From positions 1-14,488 of the forward strand of contig JAMCZP010000122.1 of assembly GCA_023485185.1 (NCBI GenBank): DNA of 14,488 bases, written 5' to 3'. Below, piece after piece: positions 1 to 7,197 of this stretch. Made by a program: the position numbers and the translations under genes. The number at the start of each line of letters is the position of its first letter. Position 1 is the first letter of the stretch. The notes under the pieces are model-generated. The model saw nothing but the letters and a program-made list of their open reading frames with translations. It ran no database searches and was not told the DNA's origin. Origin of the DNA: Gammaproteobacteria bacterium (GTDB lineage Bacteria; Pseudomonadota; Gammaproteobacteria; Pseudomonadales; Halomonadaceae).

Positions 1-888
1 ACACTTTTGGGCAGGCACGTTAGCGCATAGTCGCATCGAGGCCAGCATATTCAGCCCTTGGATATAATCCTTGGCGTTGAGTTTAGCCAGGGTGCCAGAA
101 ATGGTCATCCAGCCGGAGCGAAAGCCCGCGCAGCGATAGCTTTTGGACAGCCCATTCATGGTAATCACTAACTGGTCATCGTCCGCCAGGGCGCCGGTGG
201 CGGTATGTTCAACGCCGTCATAGAGAATCTTGTCGTAGATCTCATCGGAGAACACCACCAGATGGTGCTGCTTGGCAATCTCCAGCACCTCTTTCACCAC
301 GGCAGGCGGGTATACCGCACCGGTCGGGTTATTCGGGTTGATCAGGACAATGGCCCGGGTGTGGCTGGTGATCTTGGCGCGAATATCCGCCATGTCCGGC
401 GTCCAATCGGCTTGCTCATCGCACAGGTAGTGCACCGCATGGCCGCCGGAAAGGTGGGCAGCTGCGGTCCAGAGCGGGTAGTCTGGGGCAGGAATCAGCA
501 CCTCATCGCCATCGTTGAGCAGCGCCTGCATGGCCATCACAATCAGCTCTGAGACGCCGTTGCCGATGAAGATATCCTCAATGCCTACGCCGGGAATTAG
601 CTTTCGCTGGCACTCCTGCATAATCGCTTTACGGGCAGAGTAGAGGCCTTTGGAGTCGCAGTAGCCCTGGGCAGTGGGCAGGTTACGCATCACATCCTGC
701 AGAATCTCTTCCGGCGCCTCAAACCCAAAGGGGGCGGGGTTGCCGATGTTCAGCTTAAGAATTCGCTGGCCTTCCTCTTCCAGGCGTTTGGCATGGTCGA
801 GCACTGGGCCACGAATGTCGTAGCAAACATTGTGCAGCTTATGAGATTTTTTCAGCGGTTGTGGTTCGTACGACTGCGGGGTGTCCAT
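1..888 (-). CDS. alaA: Alanine (glutamate-pyruvate) aminotransferase, partial at left edge
   Basis: This is a PLP-dependent fold-type I aminotransferase that interconverts pyruvate plus glutamate with alanine plus 2-oxoglutarate in the cytoplasm. My reverse translation from the ATG at 888-886 gives 296 codons that stay open to base 1, so the C-terminal ~100 residues are outside the window. It begins MDTPQSYEPQPLKKSHKLHN and contains NIGNPAPFGFEAP near residue 46, DYPLW, the NPNNPTGAVY motif, SDEIYDKI, and the PLP-lysine motif GLSKSYRCAGFRSGW. These match the AlaA/YfbQ subgroup closely. The start has only a weak Shine-Dalgarno (GGAT about 11 bases upstream), but the N-terminus has the length usual for AlaA. 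It is the last gene of the minus-strand run and sits 94 bases after the GTPase gene, so it may have its own promoter. Confidence 0.93.
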   Translation of the reverse strand, partial: MDTPQSYEPQPLKKSHKLHNVCYDIRGPVLDHAKRLEEEGQRILKLNIGNPAPFGFEAPEEILQDVMRNLPTAQGYCDSKGLYSARKAIMQECQRKLIPGVGIEDIFIGNGVSELIVMAMQALLNDGDEVLIPAPDYPLWTAAAHLSGGHAVHYLCDEQADWTPDMADIRAKITSHTRAIVLINPNNPTGAVYPPAVVKEVLEIAKQHHLVVFSDEIYDKILYDGVEHTATGALADDDQLVITMNGLSKSYRCAGFRSGWMTISGTLAKLNAKDYIQGLNMLASMRLCANVPAQKC

Positions 889-899
889 GAGGTGTTTAT

Positions 900-926
900 C
901 CAAAAGTGGCTGAAGGCCCAAAAGTG
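900..926 (-). promoter_or_regulatory. Direct repeat CACTTTTGG in the alaA leader
   Basis: On the minus strand the nonamer CACTTTTGG occurs twice in the alaA upstream region, at 926-918 and 908-900. The spacing is 18 bases, just under two helical turns. The second copy ends about 11 bases before the alaA start codon. I see no convincing sigma-70 promoter pair around it. It could be a regulator binding site or chance. Confidence 0.3.
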
Positions 927-982
927 TCCAACTTAATGGTGTGCCTCCCAAACCGCCCGGCGACTTAGGAGTGCTACTGCCA

Positions 983-1939
983 TTATGCGTCGGAAAGGCC
1001 TTGATTGTCTTCGTCGTTTTGCACTGGTGGTGGCGGAATATCCGCTGGGGTTTCAAGGGTTAGCCTGCCCAGCTTGCCATCACGCAGTTCGTGAAGCAGG
1101 ACTTCCGCGCCGCGATGCAGATCGACCGCACCACCAGGGCGCAGACCGCCACGTCGCGCAGCAATATCTTTCAAAATGGCGTTGCCGTCGAAACCTGCAA
1201 TGGCTAGAAAGTCGGGCTTTTTCGGGCCATCCGCATCAATGTCGTGGGGAATGTCCGGCGCAGTGTAGGGTGGCAGCTCTTTCAGTTTATAGCGCTCGGT
1301 GAGTGCTTCAGGGTAACGCTTGGCAAGCTCGGCGCTGGTCACAATCGCCACATCGGTGTACTCAATGGCCGTATCGCGAATGGCGCCGGTGGCTGCAAGG
1401 CGATAGGCGCTCGCCTGATTTTCAATTTTGGGCCACAGCACGCCGGGGGTGTCGGTGAGCGCAACACGCCCATCAATACGCACCTTTTGCTGGCGTTTGG
1501 TCACCGCTGGCTCGTTACCGGTTTTAGCGATTTTTCGCCCCGCCAAGCCATTAATCAGCGTGGATTTACCGACATTCGGTATACCCATCACCATCACCCG
1601 GACATCGCGATCAGCGCGCACCGCGCCAGCTAACTCATGGCACAGCTTGGGTATTTTCTTAAGCTCACGGGTATTGGTGGTGGTGACTGCCAGGGCGCGC
1701 ATATTCTCTTGAGCATCGAAAAAAGCGACCCACTCGGCCGTACGCTCGGGGTCGGCAAGATCAGCGCGGGAAAGGATTTTCAGCACCGGCTTATGGCGCG
1801 TCAGCTCGGCCAGCATCGGGTTGGCGCTGGAGTAGGGTAGGCGGGCGTCGAGTACCTCAATCACCACGTCAATCTCAGGCAGCACCTCCTTAATCTGGCG
1901 GCGGGCCTTGTTCATATGTCCGGGGAACCAGCCGAGCAT
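983..1939 (-). CDS. ylqF: Circularly permuted YlqF/RbgA-type ribosome-assembly GTPase
   Basis: This is a 318-aa GTPase of the YlqF/RbgA family, which acts in late maturation of the large ribosomal subunit in relatives. The motif order is permuted. A G4-position motif (SRAD, residues 57-60) comes first, then the P-loop GIPNVGKS (119-126), a G2 threonine in PAVTKRQ (about 147) and the G3 DTPG (163-166). The N-terminus MLGWFPGHMNKAR is the family signature. I chose the ATG at 1939 because GCAGGAGA lies 7 bases upstream. The longer reading from 1990 adds 17 hydrophobic residues with no family support. The usual G4 NKxD is SRAD here, so guanine specificity may rest on other contacts. The C-terminal tail is proline-rich then acidic. 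It lies between msrB and alaA on the same strand. Confidence 0.9.
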   Translation of the reverse strand: MLGWFPGHMNKARRQIKEVLPEIDVVIEVLDARLPYSSANPMLAELTRHKPVLKILSRADLADPERTAEWVAFFDAQENMRALAVTTTNTRELKKIPKLCHELAGAVRADRDVRVMVMGIPNVGKSTLINGLAGRKIAKTGNEPAVTKRQQKVRIDGRVALTDTPGVLWPKIENQASAYRLAATGAIRDTAIEYTDVAIVTSAELAKRYPEALTERYKLKELPPYTAPDIPHDIDADGPKKPDFLAIAGFDGNAILKDIAARRGGLRPGGAVDLHRGAEVLLHELRDGKLGRLTLETPADIPPPPVQNDEDNQGLSDA

Positions 1940-1952
1940 GGGTCTCTCCTGC
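1931..1952 (-). promoter_or_regulatory. Ribosome binding site that fixes the GTPase start
   Basis: On the minus strand GCAGGAGAGACC directly precedes the ATG at 1939-1937, giving a strong AGGAGA at normal spacing. This supports the MLGWFPGHM start over the ATG at 1990. Confidence 0.7.
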
Positions 1953-2035
1953 AAGTACAAAAATAACGGCACAAAAAAGCGGGCAGCCATTCTAACAGAT
2001 GGCGCCCGCCTTGCTGTGCTTCCTTTTAGCGCGGA

Positions 2036-2434
2036 TTACTCGTCAGGATGAAATTCCAGTGATACCGAGTTAATGCAGTAGCGTAATCCGGTGGTGTCTG
2101 GTGGTCCATCGGGGAAAACATGGCCCAAATGCGCGTCGCAGTGGGAGCAGACCACTTCAGTGCGCTTCATGCCGTGTGAAGTATCGGTATGTTCCTCCAC
2201 GCAGCGGGTACCTAGTGGCCGGTCAAAACTGGGCCAGCCGCAGCCCGCGTCAAACTTGTGCTCATTCTCAAACAGCGGCGCATGGCAGCACACACAGTGA
2301 TAGATGCCTTGCGCATCGCTGACTTGGTAGTCGCCTGTAAACGGGCGTTCAGTGCCTTTCTCGCGTGCTACGCGGTACTGCTCCGGCGTAAGCTGCTGTT
2401 GCCACTCGTCAGGGGATTTTTCTATTTTCGCCAT
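2036..2434 (-). CDS. msrB: Peptide-methionine (R)-S-oxide reductase MsrB
   Basis: A 132-aa cytosolic repair enzyme that reduces the R-epimer of methionine sulfoxide in proteins, using thioredoxin. The zinc site is complete, with CxxC at C47/C50 and CSHC at C96/C99. The substrate-site motif GCGWPSF is at 64-70, and the catalytic cysteine is C120 in [12 protein letters not shown]65 sits where many MsrB proteins keep a resolving cysteine. Length and ends match stand-alone MsrB. The start is backed by GGAGAGGAGA about 5 bases upstream. It lies 127 bases after the GGT-family gene, and the gap holds a strong palindrome and a possible TATAAA -10, so it is probably transcribed separately from the transporter genes. 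Confidence 0.96.
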   Translation of the reverse strand: MAKIEKSPDEWQQQLTPEQYRVAREKGTERPFTGDYQVSDAQGIYHCVCCHAPLFENEHKFDAGCGWPSFDRPLGTRCVEEHTDTSHGMKRTEVVCSHCDAHLGHVFPDGPPDTTGLRYCINSVSLEFHPDE

Positions 2435-2474
2435 GGGGTTCTCCTCTCCCTCTGGTTTGCCACTCTTCAGAGGC

Positions 2475-2519
2475 TTTATAAGCAGACTAGCTTATCACTC
2501 CCTGGAGTGACAGCTAGTC
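2475..2519 (-). promoter_or_regulatory. Interrupted palindrome with possible -10 element upstream of msrB
   Basis: Bases 2485-2519 form a near-perfect interrupted palindrome. GACTAGCT (2485-2492) pairs with AGCTAGTC (2512-2519), and TCACTCC (2495-2501) pairs with GGAGTGA (2504-2510), with a 2-base centre and a small internal bulge. On the minus strand TATAAA (2480-2475) follows it. If that is the msrB -10, the palindrome centre lies near -35, where no consensus hexamer is present. This suggests a dimeric regulator site. Neither strand has a T-tract after the stem, so it does not look like an intrinsic terminator. Confidence 0.5.
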
Positions 2520-2561
2520 GCCTACGCAAGTTCAGCATACTGAAAACAAAGAGAAGAGGGT

Positions 2562-4148
2562 TTAAACGCTAGCGGCACCGCCGTTGCTGCGTGGGTCGTG
2601 GGCACTCTCAATCAGCCCATCTGGGTGATGCACAATGCCGCCCGCATGACCCATAGTATCGCTGAACGCATCAGGCAGCACTTCCACATCGTGTCCCGCC
2701 GTGGCCAGGGCGGTGACGAGGGCTTCATCAAAACGGTTCTCAAGTTTCAGGTTGGTGCTGGTATCCCCCCAAGTGCGACCCAGCAGCCAGCGCGGTGCGG
2801 TGACTGCTTGCTGAAGCGGCATGCCGTGCAGCGCATAGCGGGAGAATACGGCGGCCTGGGTTTGGGGCTGGCCTTCACCGCCCATGGTGCCGTACACCAT
2901 GGTGCGACCATCGTTAAACTTGGCAAGCGCGGGGTTCAGCGTGTGGAAGGGCTTGCGACCAGGCGCTAAGCCGCGTAAGTCATCTGGGTTAAGCGAGAAG
3001 CTGATGCCGCGGTTCTGCCACAGCACCCCACTTTCGGGCAGCACCACGCCGCTGCCAAACTCCCAGTAAATGCTTTGAATAAAGCTCACTGCACGGCCTT
3101 CACTGTCCACTGTCCCCATCCAGATAGTATCGCCAGGAGTGGGCACGTGGGGCCAGGGTAGGGCGTGCTGCGAATCAATCTGGGCCGCCTCTAAGCGAAT
3201 ATTCTCTTCGCTGAGTAAATCCTGCAAAGGGGTGGGCACGCGACCTGGGTCGGTGACGTTTTGGTCGCGCAGTATAAAGGCGCGCTTGGTGGCTTCGATT
3301 AAGCCATGCAGGTGCTCAAAGCCGTTTGGCTCAGCGGCTTTTAAGCGCTCGTAGATGCCCAAAATCATTAACGAGGCCATGCCCTGAGTCGGCGCTGGTA
3401 GGTTATACAGCGTGGCATCCTGCAGCGTAACTTCCAGCGGGGTTACCCGCTGGGCGCGGTAGGCGTGAAAGTCTGCTAAACGCAACGGGCTGCCAACGGC
3501 CTCTAAATCCCGCGCCATGCTGGCGGCCAGCTCGCCGCGGTAGAAGTCATCCAGGCCCGCTTCCGCCAATCGCTTAAGGGTCGCGCCTAAGCGCGGCTGA
3601 CGTAGCCGCTCGCCTTCACGGGGTACTTGGCCATTAAGCATAAGGGCATCACTAAAACCTGGGCTCTGGCTTAACCGTTCCACGTGTTTGGCGGTTAGTT
3701 CCTCTTGGCTTTGCGAGACGGCAATGCCCGCTTCTGCATGTCGTATGGCATCAGCCAGTAGCGTGGTTAGCGGAAGGGGTTTGCCCCATTGTGATGCCAC
3801 ATTCAATGCTTCATGCCAACCGCCAATGGTGCCCGCCATCGTTAGGGCGGCTTTAGGGCCGCGCTCGGGAATATGCGTTTCTCCGGCGTAAAAGTCAGCA
3901 TTGGCTAAGCCTGCTGCTGGACCACAGGCGTCAATGGCAATAGGTGCTTTACCCGGCTCGTGAATTAGCCAGAAACCATCGCCGCCTAAGGCGTTCATGT
4001 GCGGATAAACCACCGCAATGGCCGCGGCTGCCGCGACCATTGCCTCTACCGCATTGCCGCCTTGTTTCAGTACATCACGCCCGGCGCTGGCAGCAAGGTG
4101 ATGTGGAGCGACACAGCTGCCGCCGTAACTACGTTGTGTGTGGAGCAT
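2562..4148 (-). CDS. Gamma-glutamyltransferase-family Ntn hydrolase (possibly oxamate-amidohydrolase-like), cytoplasmic
   Basis: A 528-aa member of the GGT superfamily, whose proenzymes cleave themselves to expose an N-terminal threonine nucleophile. The N-terminal block GRDVLKQGGNAVEAMVAA and ALGGDGFW, the PGRKPFHTLNPALA and GTMGGEGQPQ blocks, and the C-terminal DPRSNGGAASV are all in place. The expected cleavage/nucleophile site is T341 in GDTIWMGTVDSEGRAVSF. This differs from the TTHxSVVD of classical glutathione hydrolases and is closer to what I recall of oxamate amidohydrolase (HpxW)-type members. There is no signal peptide, so it should be cytoplasmic, unlike E. coli Ggt. Its RBS is weak (GGAT about 9 bases upstream). 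It lies 71 bases downstream of dctM on the same strand, so its substrate may be the imported solute. The substrate is not determined. Confidence 0.85.
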   Translation of the reverse strand: MLHTQRSYGGSCVAPHHLAASAGRDVLKQGGNAVEAMVAAAAAIAVVYPHMNALGGDGFWLIHEPGKAPIAIDACGPAAGLANADFYAGETHIPERGPKAALTMAGTIGGWHEALNVASQWGKPLPLTTLLADAIRHAEAGIAVSQSQEELTAKHVERLSQSPGFSDALMLNGQVPREGERLRQPRLGATLKRLAEAGLDDFYRGELAASMARDLEAVGSPLRLADFHAYRAQRVTPLEVTLQDATLYNLPAPTQGMASLMILGIYERLKAAEPNGFEHLHGLIEATKRAFILRDQNVTDPGRVPTPLQDLLSEENIRLEAAQIDSQHALPWPHVPTPGDTIWMGTVDSEGRAVSFIQSIYWEFGSGVVLPESGVLWQNRGISFSLNPDDLRGLAPGRKPFHTLNPALAKFNDGRTMVYGTMGGEGQPQTQAAVFSRYALHGMPLQQAVTAPRWLLGRTWGDTSTNLKLENRFDEALVTALATAGHDVEVLPDAFSDTMGHAGGIVHHPDGLIESAHDPRSNGGAASV

Positions 4149-4175
4149 GACGAGTATCCATTGTTATTGAGAGTT

Positions 4176-4199
4176 TTATTAACTAACTGATATTAATAA
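4176..4199. repeat. AT-rich inverted repeat between dctM and the GGT-family gene
   Basis: TTATTAA (4176-4182) and TTAATAA (4193-4199) form an inverted repeat around a 10-base spacer. They sit within a 71-base, very AT-rich gap. It could be an operator or part of an internal promoter for the GGT-family gene. AT-richness also makes such repeats likely by chance. Confidence 0.3.
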
Positions 4200-4219
4200 A
4201 AAAATTATTGGGTAGGTGG

Positions 4220-5545
4220 TTACCAGCCAATTGCTTCAGGTAGCCAAGTAGCAATGCTGGGAAAGACAAACACTAACGCCACGGCCAAGAACTGTAAGCC
4301 GATAAACGGCAGGGCACCTTTGTAAATATCCAGCGTGGTGACTTCTTTCGGGGCCACACCTTTAAGAAAGAACAACGACCAGCCAAACGGCGGTGTGAGA
4401 AACGACGTTTGCAGCACCAGCCCCACCAGAATACCGAGCCAGACCATATCGACGCCCATCTGAACAAAGAAGGGTAAAAATAGCGGCAAGGCAATATAGC
4501 TGATTTCAATCCACTCCAGAAAGAATCCCAGTACAAACATCAGCAGTAGCATAAACAGCAGTGCACCTAACTCGCCACCGGGAACCCACTCGAACATACG
4601 GGCAACCAAGTGCTCGCCGCCTAGGCCACGGAAGGCCAGGCCGAATACCTGGGCACTGATTAAGATAAAGAACACCATCGCCGAAATAATCAGCGTGGAC
4701 TTGGCAACTTCGCTCAGCAGCGAACGCGTTAATCGACCTGAGCAGGCCACAAATAGTAGCGCCCCTAACGCACCCATGGCGGCCGCTTCAGTGGGGGCTG
4801 CGAGACCACCGATAATCGAGCCCAGCACCGCAAACACTAAGCCCACCGGAGGGCCAACAACCAATATCACCTTTTTAAGCAGCTGTCGTTTGCTCAGCTG
4901 TGCCCGTTCTTCAGCCGGGATGGGAGGCATTAATGCTGGGTAGAGTCGAGCGATCACCAGAATGGCAATAATATATACCGCCGCCAGCGTTAGCCCTGGC
5001 ACCATAGCTGCTGCAAACATGGTGCCGACGGATTCACCGAGGATTTCCGCTAACAGAATCAACACCAAACTAGGCGGGATAATCTGCCCTAAAGTACCGG
5101 ATGCGCAAATCATGCCGGTGGCTAATGTTTTAGGATAACCACGCCGCAGCAGCGTAGGTAGCGTGAGCAGGCCAAGGGTCACTATCGTGGCACCGACAAT
5201 GCCGGTCGCCGCACCCAATAGTACGCCAACCAGAATAATTGCCACGCCCATGCCGCCAGAGAGGCCACCAAACAGGTGGCCAATCACATCGATCAACTCC
5301 TCGGCCAGTTTCGACTTCTCCAGCATCACCCCCATAAACACAAACAGCGGTATGGCCATAAAAGTGTAGTTGGTCACCACCCCGTAGATACGTGATGGCA
5401 GCAGGTTAAACAGCATTGGGCCGAAGCCAATGTAACCAAAGAAAAAAGCCGTGGCCGCGATGCTGATACCCACAGGAATACCAATCAGCAAGAGCACAAA
5501 AAAAGCCACTATCATGCCGATCGCTAGCCATTCATTGGGAGACAT
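4220..5545 (-). CDS. dctM: TRAP transporter large permease subunit (DctM family)
   Basis: A 441-aa integral inner-membrane protein, the sodium-coupled translocating subunit of a tripartite ATP-independent transporter. It is hydrophobic throughout with roughly 12 predicted membrane segments. Family motifs include the N-terminal IGIPVGISIA, the PLFVFMGVML segment near residue 70, GAATGIVGATIVTLGLLTLP, ASGTLGQIIPPSLVLILLAE, GGLAAPTEAAAMGALGALL, and the late LTPPFGWSLFFLKGV. GAGGTG upstream supports the ATG at 5545. It starts 3 bases after the dctQ stop, so the two are surely co-transcribed. The gene looks intact even though the binding-protein gene of the same operon is truncated. The subunit itself does not reveal the substrate. 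Confidence 0.95.
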   Translation of the reverse strand: MSPNEWLAIGMIVAFFVLLLIGIPVGISIAATAFFFGYIGFGPMLFNLLPSRIYGVVTNYTFMAIPLFVFMGVMLEKSKLAEELIDVIGHLFGGLSGGMGVAIILVGVLLGAATGIVGATIVTLGLLTLPTLLRRGYPKTLATGMICASGTLGQIIPPSLVLILLAEILGESVGTMFAAAMVPGLTLAAVYIIAILVIARLYPALMPPIPAEERAQLSKRQLLKKVILVVGPPVGLVFAVLGSIIGGLAAPTEAAAMGALGALLFVACSGRLTRSLLSEVAKSTLIISAMVFFILISAQVFGLAFRGLGGEHLVARMFEWVPGGELGALLFMLLLMFVLGFFLEWIEISYIALPLFLPFFVQMGVDMVWLGILVGLVLQTSFLTPPFGWSLFFLKGVAPKEVTTLDIYKGALPFIGLQFLAVALVFVFPSIATWLPEAIGW

Positions 5546-5548
5546 GCG

Positions 5549-6058
5549 TTATTCACCTCGTGTGGGTAGGGCGAAAGCCTGGCGTAGCGCGTGGGCCAGC
5601 CCTTGCAGCGCGAGCAGGACAAATCCAAAAGGAATCAAAGATTTCAGCAGCCAGCGAAGGGGGAGACCTCCAGGATTAGGTGACGATTCGTTGCGTGCAA
5701 AGGATTGCGCTACCCAAGGCAGCGTCAGCCAGGCGATATATAGACCCATGGCCAGCAAGAGCAATCCACCAATGACTTCAATCACTCGCTGAGCATTCAC
5801 GGGAAAACGCTCATAAAACACATCGACGCGGACTTGCTCGCCCATCAACAGCAGGTAAGACATACCGAAGAGGGCGATGGGCGATATCAAGTGCCACTGC
5901 AGTTCCTGTAGCCATACCGCGCCAATGCTAAATACGTAGCGCATCAGTACATCGCCTGCGACTAACCCCACAAGCACCACGCAGGTCCAAGCGGCGATCC
6001 AGCCAAAAAGCCGAACCACCGCCTCGATCCCGTGGACAAAATATTCCACGGCGCGCAT
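5549..6058 (-). CDS. dctQ: TRAP transporter small permease subunit (DctQ family)
   Basis: A 169-aa inner-membrane protein that partners DctM. Four hydrophobic segments lie at about residues 17-38, 57-72, 91-112 and 132-155. The motifs MRYVFSIGAVWLQELQW and NESSPNPGGLPLRW, followed by KSLIPFGF, are typical of DctQ proteins paired with TakP-type (2-oxo acid) binding proteins. GGAG lies about 7 bases upstream of the ATG. The gene begins just after the stop of the truncated dctP remnant, in the tight dctP-Q-M arrangement. It appears intact. Confidence 0.93.
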   Translation of the reverse strand: MRAVEYFVHGIEAVVRLFGWIAAWTCVVLVGLVAGDVLMRYVFSIGAVWLQELQWHLISPIALFGMSYLLLMGEQVRVDVFYERFPVNAQRVIEVIGGLLLLAMGLYIAWLTLPWVAQSFARNESSPNPGGLPLRWLLKSLIPFGFVLLALQGLAHALRQAFALPTRGE

Positions 6059-6059
6059 A

Positions 6060-6740
6060 TCAGACTCCGATAATGTCGTTTAGCCAGGCACGTTCACTAG
6101 GGCCTGCCCAGCGGTCATGATTGGCTTTAAACGCCATGTAGCTGTCGTGAACTTTACGTACTAGAGGGTCAGCATTGGCCTCTGTGTCTAAGGTGTCCAT
6201 CGTTGCTTCGCGTAGGGCGTTAACGACGGACTCAGGCAGCATACTGGCGGTAACGCCTTGGTTCTCTACCAAATCGGTCATTGCTTCACCATTAACTGCT
6301 TCAGACCACGTTACGCTCTCCAAACAGGCGGCCATACAGGCAGACTTGACGATCATCTGAAGGTCTTCTGGCAAACTGTCCCAGTGGGTTTTCGAAATCA
6401 GCAGCTCGCCTGTGGTGGCAGGTTCATGCCAGCCGGTGGTGTGGTAGAACTTGGCGGCGTTATGTAATCCCATACGGCGGTCTTGATAGGGGCCGACAAA
6501 CTCAGCCGCATCAATCACGCCGCGCTCCAGCGCCGGGAAAATCTCACCGCCCGGCAGTACGCGCGCATCAACGCCTAGCGCGGCATAAACTTGCCCAGCC
6601 AGGCCCGGAATACGCATGCGCAGGCGGTTAAGCTGACCAATATCTTCAATCGGTTCACGGAACCAGCCGGTCATTTGCACGCCGGTATTGTTAAGCGGGA
6701 AGGCTACCCTGCCGTAGGACTCATATACCTCCCCTATGCG
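6060..6740 (-). pseudogene. dctP: 5'-truncated TRAP solute-binding protein (DctP/TakP-like) remnant
   Basis: This is the C-terminal ~226 codons of a periplasmic TRAP solute-binding protein, whose full-length relatives have about 330-360 residues. In-family sequence starts near VYESYGRVAFPLNNTGVQM and continues through RMRIPGLAGQVY, with the conserved substrate-carboxylate arginine. It then runs through LPGGEIFPALERGVIDAAEF, VGPYQDRRMGLHNAAKFYHT and GWHEP. Upstream the frame closes at TAA 6743-6741. The only in-frame start is a GTG at 6680, inside a conserved motif and without an RBS. The signal peptide and most of the first lobe are absent, and the next ~300 bases in any frame do not supply them. 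The motif set resembles TakP, which binds 2-oxo acids, but the substrate is not proven. As it stands the product could neither be exported nor fold normally. Confidence 0.8.
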
Positions 6741-6766
6741 TTAGCAAGCGGTGCGCCAAAAAAACG

Positions 6767-6785
6767 ATTTTATTATAAATAAAAT
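6767..6785. promoter_or_regulatory. Perfect AT-only palindrome upstream of the TRAP remnant
   Basis: ATTTTATT (6767-6774), a 3-base centre ATA, and AATAAAAT (6778-6785) form a perfect 19-base palindrome made only of A and T. It lies 24 bases above the open frame of the truncated dctP gene. It may be a regulator site left from, or joined to, the TRAP operon. It may also just be part of an AT-rich promoter region. Confidence 0.35.
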
Positions 6786-6844
6786 ATTTTTAAGGGTTTT
6801 ATAGGTTGCTAGGGCAGAAGCTAAGTGTAAGAAAAATAAACGTT

Positions 6845-6910
6845 TGCACCGCAATGAAGCCATCTGCGTTTAGGTGGCGCTTTCGCGGTGCACTGTTTAA
6901 ATACAGTTTT
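6845..6910 (+). other. Two-part RNA hairpin followed by a short hairpin and T-run
   Basis: An 8-bp outer stem (6845-6852 with 6885-6892) encloses a 6-bp inner stem (6859-6864 with 6873-6878, one G-U pair) with an 8-base loop. Directly after it CTGT..ACAG (6893-6906) is followed by TTTT. This could be a small structured RNA or a terminator-like element. No promoter was recognised directly upstream, so the function is open. Confidence 0.3.
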
Positions 6911-6991
6911 CGCTTAACGGCATCGCCATGAGAGCTATCAGGGTGTGTAGTTCGTTGATAGCTGGTAAGTTAACCTTCAAGGGTGGAGTGC

Positions 6992-7027
6992 TTGACAGCT
7001 CAATAAGGTCTGAGTAACATACGCGCC
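6992..7027 (+). promoter_or_regulatory. Stable-RNA promoter of the tRNA-Glu/Gly cluster
   Basis: TTGACA (6992-6997), a 17-base spacer and TAACAT (7015-7020) are followed by a GC-rich discriminator (ACGCGCC). This is the layout of a stringently controlled stable-RNA promoter. Transcription would start near 7027, about 22 bases before the first mature tRNA. Confidence 0.75.
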
Positions 7028-7048
7028 ACCTCGACGAGGCAATGAAAC

Positions 7049-7124
7049 GTCCCATTCGTCTAGTGGTCTAGGACACCGCCCTTTCACGGCGGTAACAGGG
7101 GTTCGAACCCCCTATGGGACGCCA
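7049..7124 (+). tRNA. tRNA-Glu (anticodon UUC), copy 1
   Basis: A complete 76-base cloverleaf. The acceptor GTCCCAT pairs with ATGGGAC, and the anticodon stem CCGCC/GGCGG holds the loop CTTTCAC with anticodon TTC. The T arm contains GTTCGAA, the discriminator is G, and CCA is encoded. It is the first gene after the promoter at 6992-7020 and is identical to the copy at 7376. Confidence 0.97.
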
Positions 7125-7197
7125 CTTATTTTTGAGGATTAAGTTCTTTTGAGAGCTAAGTCCTTTTGAAATAAGCGGTCGTCAGGTTTATCGGAAT

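Larger units (their letters stand above)
6744..7048. other. Gene-free stretch between the TRAP operon and the tRNA cluster
   Basis: No open frame here resembles a protein. The left third is AT-rich with the palindrome at 6767-6785. The middle holds a two-part hairpin: TGCACCGC (6845-6852) pairs with GCGGTGCA (6885-6892), and inside it GCCATC (6859-6864) pairs with GGTGGC (6873-6878). A small CTGT/ACAG hairpin with a TTTT end follows at 6893-6910. The right part holds the tRNA promoter. The missing 5' part of dctP is not here. Confidence 0.6.

Noticed and set aside
1..11. Third copy of the CACTTTTGG motif at the left edge
   Set aside because: It lies inside alaA coding sequence and is best taken as chance.
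1940..1990. N-terminal extension of the GTPase to an ATG at 1990
   Set aside because: It adds 17 hydrophobic residues before the family N-terminus MLGWFPGHM, which has a strong RBS of its own.
6700..6745. GGGGAGG followed by an ATG on the minus strand, looking like a good RBS and start for dctP
   Set aside because: That ATG is in the wrong frame and stops after six codons. The match falls within the dctP coding frame (E-V-Y-E).
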